The translations under genes were made by a program, and so were the position numbers. Below the pieces are notes generated by a model, which had not been told where the DNA came from, did no database searches, and saw nothing but the letters and a program-made list of their open reading frames with translations. Source: Clostridia bacterium (GTDB taxonomy: Bacteria > Bacillota > Clostridia > Oscillospirales > Acutalibacteraceae). From it: a DNA stretch of 64,000 nucleotides. This document shows positions 50,555 through 58,800 of this stretch, one piece after another (the stretch's first letter is position 1; each line of letters starts with the position of its first letter). The DNA is taken from the NCBI GenBank assembly GCA_017473165.1, contig JAFUNA010000014.1, forward strand, positions 186,001-250,000, in the 5' to 3' direction.

Positions 50555-51700
50555 TTATTTCCCCTCTATACTACCCAAATGCTTTTTCAAATTTGTCTCT
50601 GTTATAGCTTCTGTGTAAGGCCACGCAACTAATTTTAAGCCATTAACTTTACACAATTCCTTTTTCCGTGCATCTAATTTTTGTCTATAAGCAAATGCTT
50701 CTTCGCCACCGAAAAAATCAATACTTTCATAGTGCTGAATACCTTGATATTCAATACCAACGTTTAAGCTCGGAATATAAATGTCTAAGTTTTGAGGCTC
50801 GAGCCATCGTGGACGAAATTGGAAAAGAGCATCAGAGTATTTCTTTTTCACTAAAGTAAATAGCGATTGTTCAGATTTCCACTTTGACAGTATAATTCCA
50901 TCTGCAACCATTTGACTATGCAGTTGCTTAATATCATCCCGCCATACCCCAGATTTGTCTGCTAAATAATCTCGTGCTTTCTCATACATACCTTGTAAAA
51001 AAGGTAATAAGACTTCCCAGAGATTATAAAATATTTCATATTCATCACTAAAGTATCCCAAACGAATAAGCATTTTCGTTACTCTTCTGGATTCCAAAAT
51101 AATTCTTGGATTCGTATCACGTCTAATGGCTACTCCTTGGAAATGAACTAAATTCGAATTTGCCCGATTTAAATGTCTAATTGGTTGCCCTTCAAATTGC
51201 AGACACTCAGCATAGTACATAAGACCTCTGCCGAAAAGTTTAAATCCCCCGTAAGTGTCTCCTGTGAATCCAATATTGGAATACACAATGTTGTACATCA
51301 TTCCAATGCTCTTAATTTCCTTGGGATCAAATATTGCAACCCAATTCTTTGTATCGTCCTCAGCAAAAAGATTGTTAAGCACATATGTTTTTGTTGCATC
51401 TTTTGCGACTTCCTGAGCCATGAGAAATTTAGGAGAATAATCTTCCGGATAGATAAATGTTATGTAATGCTCGTCAATGGCAGATAGATGGTTAATGAGT
51501 TTGGTAATATGTGGATGTGTCGTTTTAATTGGATGTGCTCTGGATGCCTTGGATGCATTGTTTATTGCACGGCATTCAGCAGAAAACGAGGGCCATAAGA
51601 ACATTTCGCAACCTTCATTTATAAATTCGTCTCGAAATTCCTCGACTTCTTTTGTATATTTACTAAAGGTTCGATGTGCTAAAAATTCATCTAACTTCAC
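50555..51700 (-). CDS. PD-(D/E)XK-like nuclease (hypothetical, possible defence effector)
   Basis: 381 residues from GTG 51700 (AAGGA upstream). The last 110 residues show the order expected of a PD-(D/E)XK nuclease: LDIYIPSLNVGIEYQGIQHYESIDFFGG (Asp then Glu-x-Gln), RQKLDARKKELCKVNGLKLVAWPY (Lys-rich helix and final strand); DUF559/DUF2726 and Vsr-related endonucleases have this shape. The first 260 residues are of unknown type. First gene of the operon downstream of an XRE regulator; its stop precedes the 47-residue peptide by 3 nt. Cleavage activity is inferred, not shown. Confidence 0.6.
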   Translation of the reverse strand: MKLDEFLAHRTFSKYTKEVEEFRDEFINEGCEMFLWPSFSAECRAINNASKASRAHPIKTTHPHITKLINHLSAIDEHYITFIYPEDYSPKFLMAQEVAKDATKTYVLNNLFAEDDTKNWVAIFDPKEIKSIGMMYNIVYSNIGFTGDTYGGFKLFGRGLMYYAECLQFEGQPIRHLNRANSNLVHFQGVAIRRDTNPRIILESRRVTKMLIRLGYFSDEYEIFYNLWEVLLPFLQGMYEKARDYLADKSGVWRDDIKQLHSQMVADGIILSKWKSEQSLFTLVKKKYSDALFQFRPRWLEPQNLDIYIPSLNVGIEYQGIQHYESIDFFGGEEAFAYRQKLDARKKELCKVNGLKLVAWPYTEAITETNLKKHLGSIEGK

Positions 51701-51721
51701 TTTTGCAATCCTTTTAAACTA

Positions 51722-51934
51722 TTATTCGTTATAGATTTTTACAAACTCACAAACATCTCCGACATCACAATCAAGATACTCACAAATTCGTAGTAGAACG
51801 GACATGGCAACTTCTTCGCCCTTGTTGAGCTTGCTCATTGTGCCGGGAGCAATGCCTAAATCTCTACGCAATGTTACTTTTGTAATATCCTTTTGGATTA
51901 GAAGCATCCAGAGTTTTTTATAACTAATCTTCAT
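51722..51934 (-). CDS. XRE-family small regulator (YozG/Cro-like)
   Basis: 70 residues: MKISYKKLWMLLIQKDITKV followed by LRRDLGIAPGTMSKLNKGEEVAMSVLLRICEYLDCDVGDV, the short HTH family widespread in Firmicutes mobile elements. ATG 51934 has AGAGG 7 nt upstream and is preferred over the longer frame. It lies 21 nt upstream of the nuclease-like gene and is probably its regulator. Often linked to restriction or toxin-antitoxin genes. Confidence 0.85.
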   Translation of the reverse strand: MKISYKKLWMLLIQKDITKVTLRRDLGIAPGTMSKLNKGEEVAMSVLLRICEYLDCDVGDVCEFVKIYNE

Positions 51935-52159
51935 ACAAACACCTCTTATGTATTTGCCTATACCTGTGTTTAATATATATGCTACCACAATTTCTCAAAG
52001 ATTTCAATATATTGCTACAATTATTCATAAGATAGTTTCAAGAACTTGAAGCGTTTGCGTTTTCGCCTCCAATTACGCGAACAAACGAAGTCTGATATAT
52101 ACCTCTCTGAACAACACATCGCAGAGCAGAAAATAAGCGATTTTCAACCCTTAAACGCA

Positions 52160-52205
52160 CAAAAAAACAGACTACACCCAACCGAAGTTGAATGTCGTCT
52201 GTTTT
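52160..52205 (-). terminator. terminator downstream of the decayed recombinase
   Basis: AAAACAGAC ... GTCTGTTTTTTT read on the minus strand, separated by 25 nt. An 86-codon plus-strand frame covering 52046-52306 has no ribosome binding site and is not proposed as a gene. Confidence 0.6.
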
Positions 52206-52293
52206 GTTGTCCAATCCTGTCCGACAGATGCCGATTTCGTAATTTCTTCAAATTACTGTCTTATCGACACACGAGAAACCGCCTCTTGTTTAT

Positions 52294-52533
52294 TTATGTG
52301 CAATAACTTATAAAACGCAAACATCCGAACGTGTCACCAATGATGACGATGTTCGGATGATTTGACTTTGGTGGAGCGCAATAGTTTAAATCCGAACCGA
52401 AAGCGGCTTCTATTTCCTCGAGTGTGATGGTTTCCGTACCATCTTTGAAGTTGTATGTAAACACCAGTTTATCGTCATAAACATATACCGAGTTGACGAA
52501 AGTGTCTATTATCTGTCTTTGAGATGTGATTTG
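52294..52533 (-). pseudogene. decayed serine recombinase, C-terminal 79 codons
   Basis: The minus-strand frame between TGA (52534-52536) and TAA (52294-52296) encodes SQRQIIDTFVNSVYVYDDKL, then VFTYNFKDGTETITLEEIEA and NYCAPPKSNHPNIVIIGDTF. The first part aligns with the C-terminus of the intact recombinase at 43774 (RQKLVDSFVNSVILYDDRIEFFFNFRKG...). There is no start, so it is a truncated gene; the rest (about 400 codons) is missing. Its final 22 codons are duplicated at 43484-43618. It marks an older integration event. Confidence 0.75.
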
Positions 52534-52621
52534 TCAAGGGTATTTTTTGCAAAAGCAGATATTTTTTAATTTAAAGTTTTTGATATAAAAATATTTTAAT
52601 AGTATATAAGTTTTCAAATAT

Positions 52622-52658
52622 AAAAGCCGAATCTCTCAAATCGAGAGACTCGGCTTTT
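52622..52658 (-). terminator. terminator of the small regulator operon
   Basis: AAAAGCCGAgTCTCT / AGAGAtTCGGCTTTT around a short loop with T-rich flanks, just downstream of the gene at 52675. Confidence 0.9.
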
Positions 52659-52674
52659 ATAGTATCTATTAAAA

Positions 52675-52893
52675 TTATGTAAGTGCATCTTCAATTACAT
52701 CTGAAAGATGGCACAATTCTAATTTGCTTTCGTTACATAGATTCACAAGGCTTTCAGCATTTTGTTTGTTCAAAAATATATCGGGGAATGAAGCGAAAAT
52801 ATGTCCGTTAAAATCTTTTGCAGAGATTCCGTAAGTTTTGTGGTTTGCCCCTTCTTCATCTGTAAAAACATCTTCTGCCAATGAATAAATCAT
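52675..52893 (-). CDS. DUF6514-like small protein
   Basis: 72 residues (MIYSLAEDVFTDEEGANHKTYGI..., then ISAKDFNGHIFASFPDIFLN). The pattern, with YGIxA and a central FPDIF strand, resembles small DUF6514-type proteins of Clostridia, recalled by pattern. The ATG at 52893 overlaps the stop of the XRE gene (ATGA), so the two are translationally coupled. GGAAAAACAG upstream is a weak binding site. Function unknown. Confidence 0.7.
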   Translation of the reverse strand: MIYSLAEDVFTDEEGANHKTYGISAKDFNGHIFASFPDIFLNKQNAESLVNLCNESKLELCHLSDVIEDALT

Positions 52894-53111
52894 ATCTGTT
52901 TTTCCTTTCCGACGATAACATCTATTGAGCAGTTGAAACAATCGGCTATGTTGGCTACTGTCTGCAAGGTCGGAATTACAGAACCGTTTTCTATGTTACT
53001 GACAGTTCTTGAAGATGTATCAATTATTTCGGCAAATGTTTCTTGAGACTTTTTCTCGGAAAGTCTGATTGCCTTTACTCTGTTTCCGATATCTTTCGCA
53101 TCCAGCTTCAT
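52890..53111 (-). CDS. XRE-family regulator
   Basis: 73 residues: IGNRVKAIRLSEKKSQETFAEIIDTSSRTVSNIENGSVIPTLQTVANIADCF (blocks of a Cro/CI domain) ending SIDVIVGKEKQI. It is followed by and overlaps the DUF6514-like gene. Upstream on the minus strand lies the TGTACC-N17-CGTTG site also found before the RHS operon, suggesting shared control with the sigma factor at the right edge. Confidence 0.85.
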   Translation of the reverse strand: MKLDAKDIGNRVKAIRLSEKKSQETFAEIIDTSSRTVSNIENGSVIPTLQTVANIADCFNCSIDVIVGKEKQI

Positions 53112-53271
53112 TGTTTCACCCTTCGTGATTTTATCATCAAACGATAAGAATTACCACGAAACGCATTTCCGATTTTATGGTTTTTATGCATATTTCATTG
53201 TTCTTTTCTTCTTATATTTTATAACAGAGTGAAATTGCAATGTTAATGCAATTATCTCTGTGTTAAATATA

Positions 53272-53299
53272 CAACGCACAACTATATAAAATCGGTACA
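53272..53299 (-). promoter_or_regulatory. ECF-type promoter-like site, copy 1
   Basis: On the minus strand TGTACC (53299-53294), 17 nt, CGTTG (53276-53272), followed by TATATTTAA. The spacer also matches copy 2 (62660-62687) closely. It lies 160 nt before the XRE gene at 53111. A GTAAC/AAC-type -35 and CGT-type -10 are what ECF sigma factors recognise. Confidence 0.55.
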
Positions 53300-53316
53300 A
53301 ACTTTTATTGCTTTTC

Positions 53317-53356
53317 AAAAAAACAGCTCCTTACATCACTGTAAAGAGCTGTTTTG
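53317..53356 (-). terminator. terminator of the CFI-box protein gene
   Basis: AAAACAGCTC / GAGCTGTTTTTTT read on the minus strand, separated by 16 nt. The remaining sequence of the 53112-53504 gap holds no gene that I can see. Confidence 0.85.
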
Positions 53357-53504
53357 ACTATTGGATTGAAATTAAATTATTTTGTTTGGCGATATAATGT
53401 TTAGTTGGGTATAAACAGCAAACATCCTATTATTTAAATACCGTAATAAACAAAAATGTTAGACATTAATCAATCAACAAAACTCAACAATATTTTTTGT
53501 TTCA

Positions 53505-54074
53505 CTAATTGAAATAGAGGGTTTTTAATTTCAGCACACTATTTTTATATGTAGTATATGCAAACTCATAATTGCCGCTTTTTATTGCATTGACACAGGG
53601 AACAATCACTTCTTTATATATTTCAGAATATATTGAGGCTTTATTACTATTTTCATTTATTCTCTTTACTATCAATGGCGAAATTTCATAATACTGCTCA
53701 ATATCGCTTGCGCTTACAAATCTGTCTCTGAACCATCTTAATGTGCTTAATTCATCACAATTATCATCGAAGTTTTCTTGCATATGCATCATACAAGCGG
53801 TGGTTAAATAGCAGCCATTTCCAGAACTGTGTGTTTGCGTTCCGTTATCTCTATCATTATCAGTTCTATCCCAATTTTCATTTAAATCAGATTTAACATG
53901 AGTAGAGTTATGCGGTGCATTTCCATAAGTGCTGCTATCATAGTAGTCATATTTATAGCCGGAGCCATCTGAATATGGAGTGGATTTAAATTCACTGCCA
54001 TCTTTTCCAACAAATCTTCCACGATCGGGATCGTACTCCATATCTTTTATTTTATCATAATCAAATTTTGACAT
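53505..54074 (-). CDS. CFI-box-CTERM-type small protein
   Basis: 189 residues. The N-terminal half is polar, Asp/Tyr/Ser-rich and low complexity. The second half has a Cys-rich CFI-box-like segment GCYLTTACMMHMQENFDDNCDELSTLRWFRDRF and then helices (IEQYYEISPLIVKRINE, YKEIYKEVIVPC-like). This combination, in which a C-terminal region begins with GCxxTTAC and continues with D-C-x-E-L-x-T-L-R-x-F-R-D, matches proteins annotated as CFI-box-CTERM. Such proteins occur beside secretion or toxin loci; the role is unknown. Well-defined AAAGGAG start. Near the RHS locus and on the same strand. Confidence 0.65.
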   Translation of the reverse strand: MSKFDYDKIKDMEYDPDRGRFVGKDGSEFKSTPYSDGSGYKYDYYDSSTYGNAPHNSTHVKSDLNENWDRTDNDRDNGTQTHSSGNGCYLTTACMMHMQENFDDNCDELSTLRWFRDRFVSASDIEQYYEISPLIVKRINENSNKASIYSEIYKEVIVPCVNAIKSGNYEFAYTTYKNSVLKLKTLYFN

Positions 54075-54132
54075 TGAGAACTACACTCCTTTTTTAAATT
54101 ATCTTTTAAAAAACAAATCAGTAAAAATGAAA

Positions 54133-54480
54133 TCAAACAGTCCAGTTTGGTGATGATTTTTCGATTTTGTCGCTTATTAGAGCGAGAATTAACAGCAATC
54201 CATCGTTATTGTTCATAATGCCATATTTGCGAGCTTCGTTTCCGCCAATATATCCGCTGTAGTTTCGGAAATATGCATTTAAAGTTTCATTATCATATAC
54301 ATCATTATCAAACAAAACGAAAAATTCACTACGGTACTTATTATAGATGTACTCAATAAGATTACCGTCATCAATTGCTTTTTCAACAGCTTCAATGCTT
54401 TCCTGTTTCCCGATAGAAACTAAATGCAAAACTTCAAGCTGAAAAAGTCCTATTCCTTTTAATGTTTTTGGATGTAACAT
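54133..54480 (-). CDS. hypothetical small protein in the RHS locus
   Basis: 115 residues, soluble, alternating helices and strands (LHLVSIGKQESIEAVEKAIDDG, EFFVLFDNDVYDNETL), no signal. AGGAGG precedes the ATG. No family recognised. Its position downstream of an RHS gene and among other short genes suggests a possible immunity or accessory protein. Confidence 0.6.
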   Translation of the reverse strand: MLHPKTLKGIGLFQLEVLHLVSIGKQESIEAVEKAIDDGNLIEYIYNKYRSEFFVLFDNDVYDNETLNAYFRNYSGYIGGNEARKYGIMNNNDGLLLILALISDKIEKSSPNWTV

Positions 54481-54507
54481 AATTTACCTCCTGTCCTAAT
54501 TAATAAT

Positions 54508-54535
54508 AAATTTGTTTTAAGGATAAAACAAATTT
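54508..54535. repeat. perfect 11-bp inverted repeat upstream of the gene at 54133
   Basis: AAATTTGTTTT (54508-54518), 6-nt spacer, AAAACAAATTT (54525-54535). A second pair CCTCAA / TTGAGG follows at 54541-54565. They sit in the gap between two small genes and may be operators or a stem-loop. Confidence 0.5.
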
Positions 54536-54608
54536 GTACCCCTCAATTTGATAAAATGTTTGAGGAGTGTAAATTCAGATATCAATACTCAAAACAATTA
54601 AAACATAA

Positions 54609-54788
54609 TTAACTTTCACGATACTTCTTTAAAACTTCTTCTGCTTCTTTGGCAACAGAAGTTCCACGCAAATCATTAATAATCTGTTTCAACAAGCCCA
54701 TTGCGGTTAAAGGGTTGGTATATTTTCCATTCTTTATTTCTTCAAGAATATATTCCGCAGCTGCGGTATCTGTAAATCTATTGCTCAT
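54609..54788 (-). CDS. 59-residue helical protein behind the RHS fragment
   Basis: Starts at ATG 54788 (AAAGGAACGC upstream) and reads MSNRFTDTAAAEYILEEIKNG..., all helix, ending EAEEVLKKYRES. The longer frame to 55124 is an artefact that fuses it with a leftover RHS tip. It is a good small-gene candidate, possibly an immunity or antitoxin-like protein or a remnant of one. No family recognised. Confidence 0.6.
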   Translation of the reverse strand: MSNRFTDTAAAEYILEEIKNGKYTNPLTAMGLLKQIINDLRGTSVAKEAEEVLKKYRES

Positions 54789-54818
54789 AATGCGTTCCTT
54801 TCTTATAAAAATAATTTT

Positions 54819-55124
54819 AAGATAGTTTGTTCCATTATAGGTAAATCCGTACGGTGCGCCGCCTGCGGTGTAGAAGAAATTGATTGTTTCGTTGCCTGTT
54901 TTCTGTGATATGAGCATATCACCCACATAGGTGAACACCGTTTTAACACCGTTTACGGTTTTGCTTGTTCTTATGCCGTTGTTGTCATACTTGAACGACA
55001 TAGTAATTCCGTTACCACCCAAATTTTTAAGCTGACTGCCTTTAAACCATTCCATTGAATAACCGCGATATCTTATGGGTTTGCAGTCAACATCATCAGT
55101 CACCGTTGAAGTTTGTCCAATCAA
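54819..55124 (-). pseudogene. orphan RHS core fragment
   Basis: About 100 codons with clear RHS/YD similarity (RYRGYSMEWFKGSQLKNLG, SFKYDNNGIRTSKTVNG, VFTYVGDMLISQKTGNETIN, PYGFTYNGTNYL), corresponding to the core before the toxin tip of the intact gene at 55899, but about 70-75% identical only. There is no upstream start and no RHS end. It is either a displaced tip-cassette of an older RHS gene or a stop left by recombination. Confidence 0.8.
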
Positions 55125-55193
55125 TCTTCAGTCACTTCGTGACAGTTCCTTTTCAAATAAGCCAAGGGCAAGCGGGATGCGGAAACATCCCGC
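55125..55193. repeat. MITE-like end and hairpin
   Basis: CAGTCACTTCGTGACAG (55129-55146) matches the inner end of the element at 39425-39562. It is followed by GCGGGATG / CATCCCGC (55172-55193), a hairpin that may terminate the preceding genes on the minus strand. Confidence 0.5.
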
Positions 55194-55207
55194 TTAGATA
55201 CGATGGA

Positions 55208-55396
55208 TTAAACTCTACCTTTCATTTTGACAAAGAAAATTGCTGCAATGCCCAAACTTCCAATACAATAAGGGATATAATCGTGATCTGTTGTAAGGAA
55301 TCCACTCCAAAAAAATTTTACATATAAAAGATAGGCAGCAAACATTAACAACACAATAATCAAGTATGATGTTTTACGATGTTTGATCGGCTTCAT
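55208..55396 (-). CDS. 62-residue two-helix membrane protein (candidate immunity)
   Basis: Two hydrophobic segments (YLIIVLLMFAAYLLYVKFF and YIPYCIGSLGIAAIFFVKM) with a short polar loop and basic start. The start overlaps the end of the 169-residue gene by 23 nt. Small membrane proteins directly after a contact-dependent toxin gene are often immunity proteins; this is position-based inference only. Confidence 0.55.
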   Translation of the reverse strand: MKPIKHRKTSYLIIVLLMFAAYLLYVKFFWSGFLTTDHDYIPYCIGSLGIAAIFFVKMKGRV

Positions 55397-55883
55397 AATA
55401 TCCCTTCTTTGCTAAATACTCAATTAGTTTGTCATCAATATAAACATCGGGATTTTCCTCACGTGCATTTTTGCAAAGTTTTGCATACATCTCATCGTGA
55501 TGGCTTATGCACCATGTAACAGGAATTTTCCACGGGATATTTTTGGCTTTTACTTTTACTTTGAATACTCCTAAAACAGGTAATTTAATAGCTTCAATAC
55601 TTAAAATATTACCGTATGGAACAGTCAAATTTATGACTTTGTTTTTGAAACGAAATGAGTTGAAATAAACACTTTCTTTTTTTATTTCAACATATCTTTT
55701 AAGATATTCACCGATAAAAAGTGAAATCATTACAAAAGATACTCCAAGACCGGAAATAATATTTTTGTTAAACAACTTTAAATTGCTGTCGAATAAATAA
55801 ATAGCAACCGATAGAACAATAGCCAACAAAGGTATAAATGACCACATAAAAAACGTCATAAATTTACTGTATTTATACTTCAT
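55374..55883 (-). CDS. 169-residue membrane protein with bPH-like domain (candidate immunity)
   Basis: Two N-terminal hydrophobic helices (FFMWSFIPLLAIVLSVAIYLF, IISGLGVSFVMISLFIGEYL) then a beta-rich domain (SVYFNSFRFKNKVINLTVPYGNILSIEAIKL, KVKVKAKNIPWKIPVT) resembling small bacterial PH-type folds. It starts 16 nt after the RHS gene stop on the same strand, so it is translated from the same message. Its membrane location fits protection against a membrane-acting RHS toxin. Function inferred from position. Confidence 0.6.
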   Translation of the reverse strand: MKYKYSKFMTFFMWSFIPLLAIVLSVAIYLFDSNLKLFNKNIISGLGVSFVMISLFIGEYLKRYVEIKKESVYFNSFRFKNKVINLTVPYGNILSIEAIKLPVLGVFKVKVKAKNIPWKIPVTWCISHHDEMYAKLCKNAREENPDVYIDDKLIEYLAKKGYYEADQTS

Positions 55884-55898
55884 TATTTTTCCTCCTTG

Positions 55899-58800
55899 TC
55901 ACATTTCGCTTGTGGCTGAATCCCAAGCCCAATTTCCTAAAAGAGTCCAAACAACAGTAACACCCGCTCCTATAATAGGGTGTCCTGTAGCTGCAATGGT
56001 TCCTCCTAAAACTAAACCAGAATAAGAAATCGCTACTCCTCCAACCTCAACAAATGCATGCTTTCCCAAAAGTGATATTAAATCGATATTGCTGTTTAAT
56101 GGATTTAAAAATTCGGGAATCATATCGGTAAATATGCTCGCAGCAAGAGATGCGGCTCCTTTTATTCCCAGATCTATTTCAAAACTTTGTTTCATTACAG
56201 CAATTAAATCTTTCATCATTGATGAATCGGAATATATATTTGTCCACCAAGCATCTCCAGTCATTACACTGACACCCAATTCCATAATATATGCAAGTTC
56301 AAATGCATTACCGTACAGTGACTTTGTTCTGGATAAAAAATCGGATACGGATGCAAAAATTTCATCCTCTGTATATCCCAAACTTAAACCATATTCAAAA
56401 ATACATCCTAAAGCCTCAAATATTCTGTCTATTGCATCTTTGGTTGCTGGATCTACAGCAAATCCTGTCGGATCACTATACATAACCGGATTGTTATAAC
56501 AATACGCATACCTGTTCATACCCTGAATACAGTCATTTCCTGCAACCAGTAAAGCATCAGCACTGATGAAACGACCTGTATCAGGGTCATAGTATCTTGA
56601 CTGGAGATAGTACAAGCTCGTTTCGGTATCGTAGTAATATCCACGGTAACGAAGCGGATTTTTAACACCGATTGTTGAAGCAAGACTTCCTGTAATTGAA
56701 ATCAATTTACCCCAAGAGTCATAAATGTACTCAACCACAACATTGCCGTTGGCATCATATATTCCGATTATATCACCCTGAATATTGGTAAGATAGAAAT
56801 AGCTTGTACCGTTATAGGTGAAACCATAAGGTGTTCCGCTTGCGGTATAGGCAAAGTTGATAACTTCATTACCCGTTTTCTGCGAAACAAGTGTATCACT
56901 GACATAGAAATATTCTGTTTCAACTCCATTAATGGTTTTCTTTGTTCTTATGCCGTTATTGTCATACTTGAACGACATAGAAATTCCGTTACCCGACAGT
57001 TCCGAAAGCTGCCTGCCTTTTGCCCATTCCATTGTATAGCCCCTGTAACTTGTGGGGTTGCCGTTGGCATCATAGACAATGGAATCAGTACCGTCATAAA
57101 GAGTTACACCGTTTTTAAAATTGCTGTTGGTATAAGCATAGTTGATTGTGTCAACGGATGTTCCCAAGGTCTCGGATGAGGTTAAGTCATATTCGGTTTT
57201 TGAAAGAATATCTCCGCAACTATCATAACTGTAAATTACGGTTTTGTCAATGTAACCGTTATCTTCACGAACAAGTCTGTTCAGTCCGTCATAATAATAT
57301 TTCACCTTCTGAACATCATTTTCGTAAATATGAGTTATGTTGCCGTTGGCATCATAGGCATAACTGAGTTCGGGCAGAAGGGCTGTGTTTCCGTCTGCAG
57401 TTGATTTAACAAAGCTTATGCTGTCAACGATACCCGTCTGATTGCCGTTCTTGGTAACATAAGAATAGTTGTTGAGCACTTTGTTTTGGGTGTTGGTGCT
57501 GTTATAAACACTTGATGTTTGAGTAACTCTGCCGAAATCATCTACCGTGTAGCTTTGAGAAGGTGTTCCGGGCATAGACAAAACATCAATTTTTGTCGGA
57601 GTTCCGTATTCATCATAACTATACCGGGTGTTAAGCACAGCCGAGTTGTTATCGGTGATTTTTATTCTTTCGGTTTCGTTCTTATCATTATAAGTGTATG
57701 TAACCATACGGTTATCATCGGATGTTATGCTTATCAATCTTCCTGCAAGGTCATATTGATAAGTCCACTCGGTATCGTTTTCACAGTCAACCAACTTTCC
57801 GAGAGCTCCGTTCTTGTTATAATAATATTTGAACGCAACAGCACCGTCATAGATTTCTTCGGATACTCTGTCTTTCTCATCATATACAATTTGCATTGAA
57901 CCGCCGTTAGCGTAAGTTACCGTATCGAGTTTGCCCTCGCTGTCATATTGATTAGTGACAAGAGAAAGATTCTCGTTGACAGCGATACTATCGGTTATAC
58001 CGTAATCATTATAGGTAATTGAGTAATCCACATCCGAATTTGATATTCCCGAAAGTTTTCTGCCGAGACTGTAGGTAAACTCGGTTTGAGGATTGCCGAG
58101 ATTTTCATCAGGATTGAAGACAGAAGTCAACAGATTACTGCGGGCATTATAGGTATATTCCGTTACATTGCCGTTGGGGTCGGTAACTTTTGTTAAAAGG
58201 CCGTTCTTTATTGTTCCGCCGTAATCGTATTCATATTCTACAGTTGCGCCGGTAGGATCGGTAACGCTCTTAATGAAATTATAATTATCATAATATGTAT
58301 ATGATGTGGTTGCACTTCTGCCCAAAGAATCGGTAACAGTAACACTCGTCGGAATACCTTTGTTTCCTGTTTCGGGATATGTATAGGTAGTTGTAACATT
58401 ACCGGTCTGAGCAAGTGATGTGAGGTTATGGTTGTTGTCATAGGAGTAAAGTGTTTCACTTGTTGTCTGACTGTTTGATATCGTTTTGATTTTTGAAACA
58501 TCTTTATTGGAATTGTAAGTATATTCAACCGAGTTGCCGTTATCATCGGTCGCCTTCTTTATAGTTCCGTCGCTGTTATATGAATAATATGCACCAAAAG
58601 CATCACGGTAAACAAAAACATCATCAAACAATGCGCTGTTAACCTCATACTCGTAGCAAAGAACAACTTCTATTTGAGAATAGTTTTGTTCGGCTTTCAT
58701 TGTTCCGAGTACAGTTTGCCATGTGTTAATAACTTCTTTGTTAAAAGTTATAGCCATTGACTGAACAATTTCCGTTCCCTGTTTCAGATATATACGCATT

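Noticed and set aside
52046..52306. 86-codon plus-strand frame
   Set aside because: No ribosome binding site, odd composition, and it overlaps the terminator and the decayed recombinase on the other strand.
54609..55124. 171-residue fused protein (RHS fragment plus helical tail)
   Set aside because: The RHS part has no start and the helical part has its own ribosome binding site, so two separate items are annotated.
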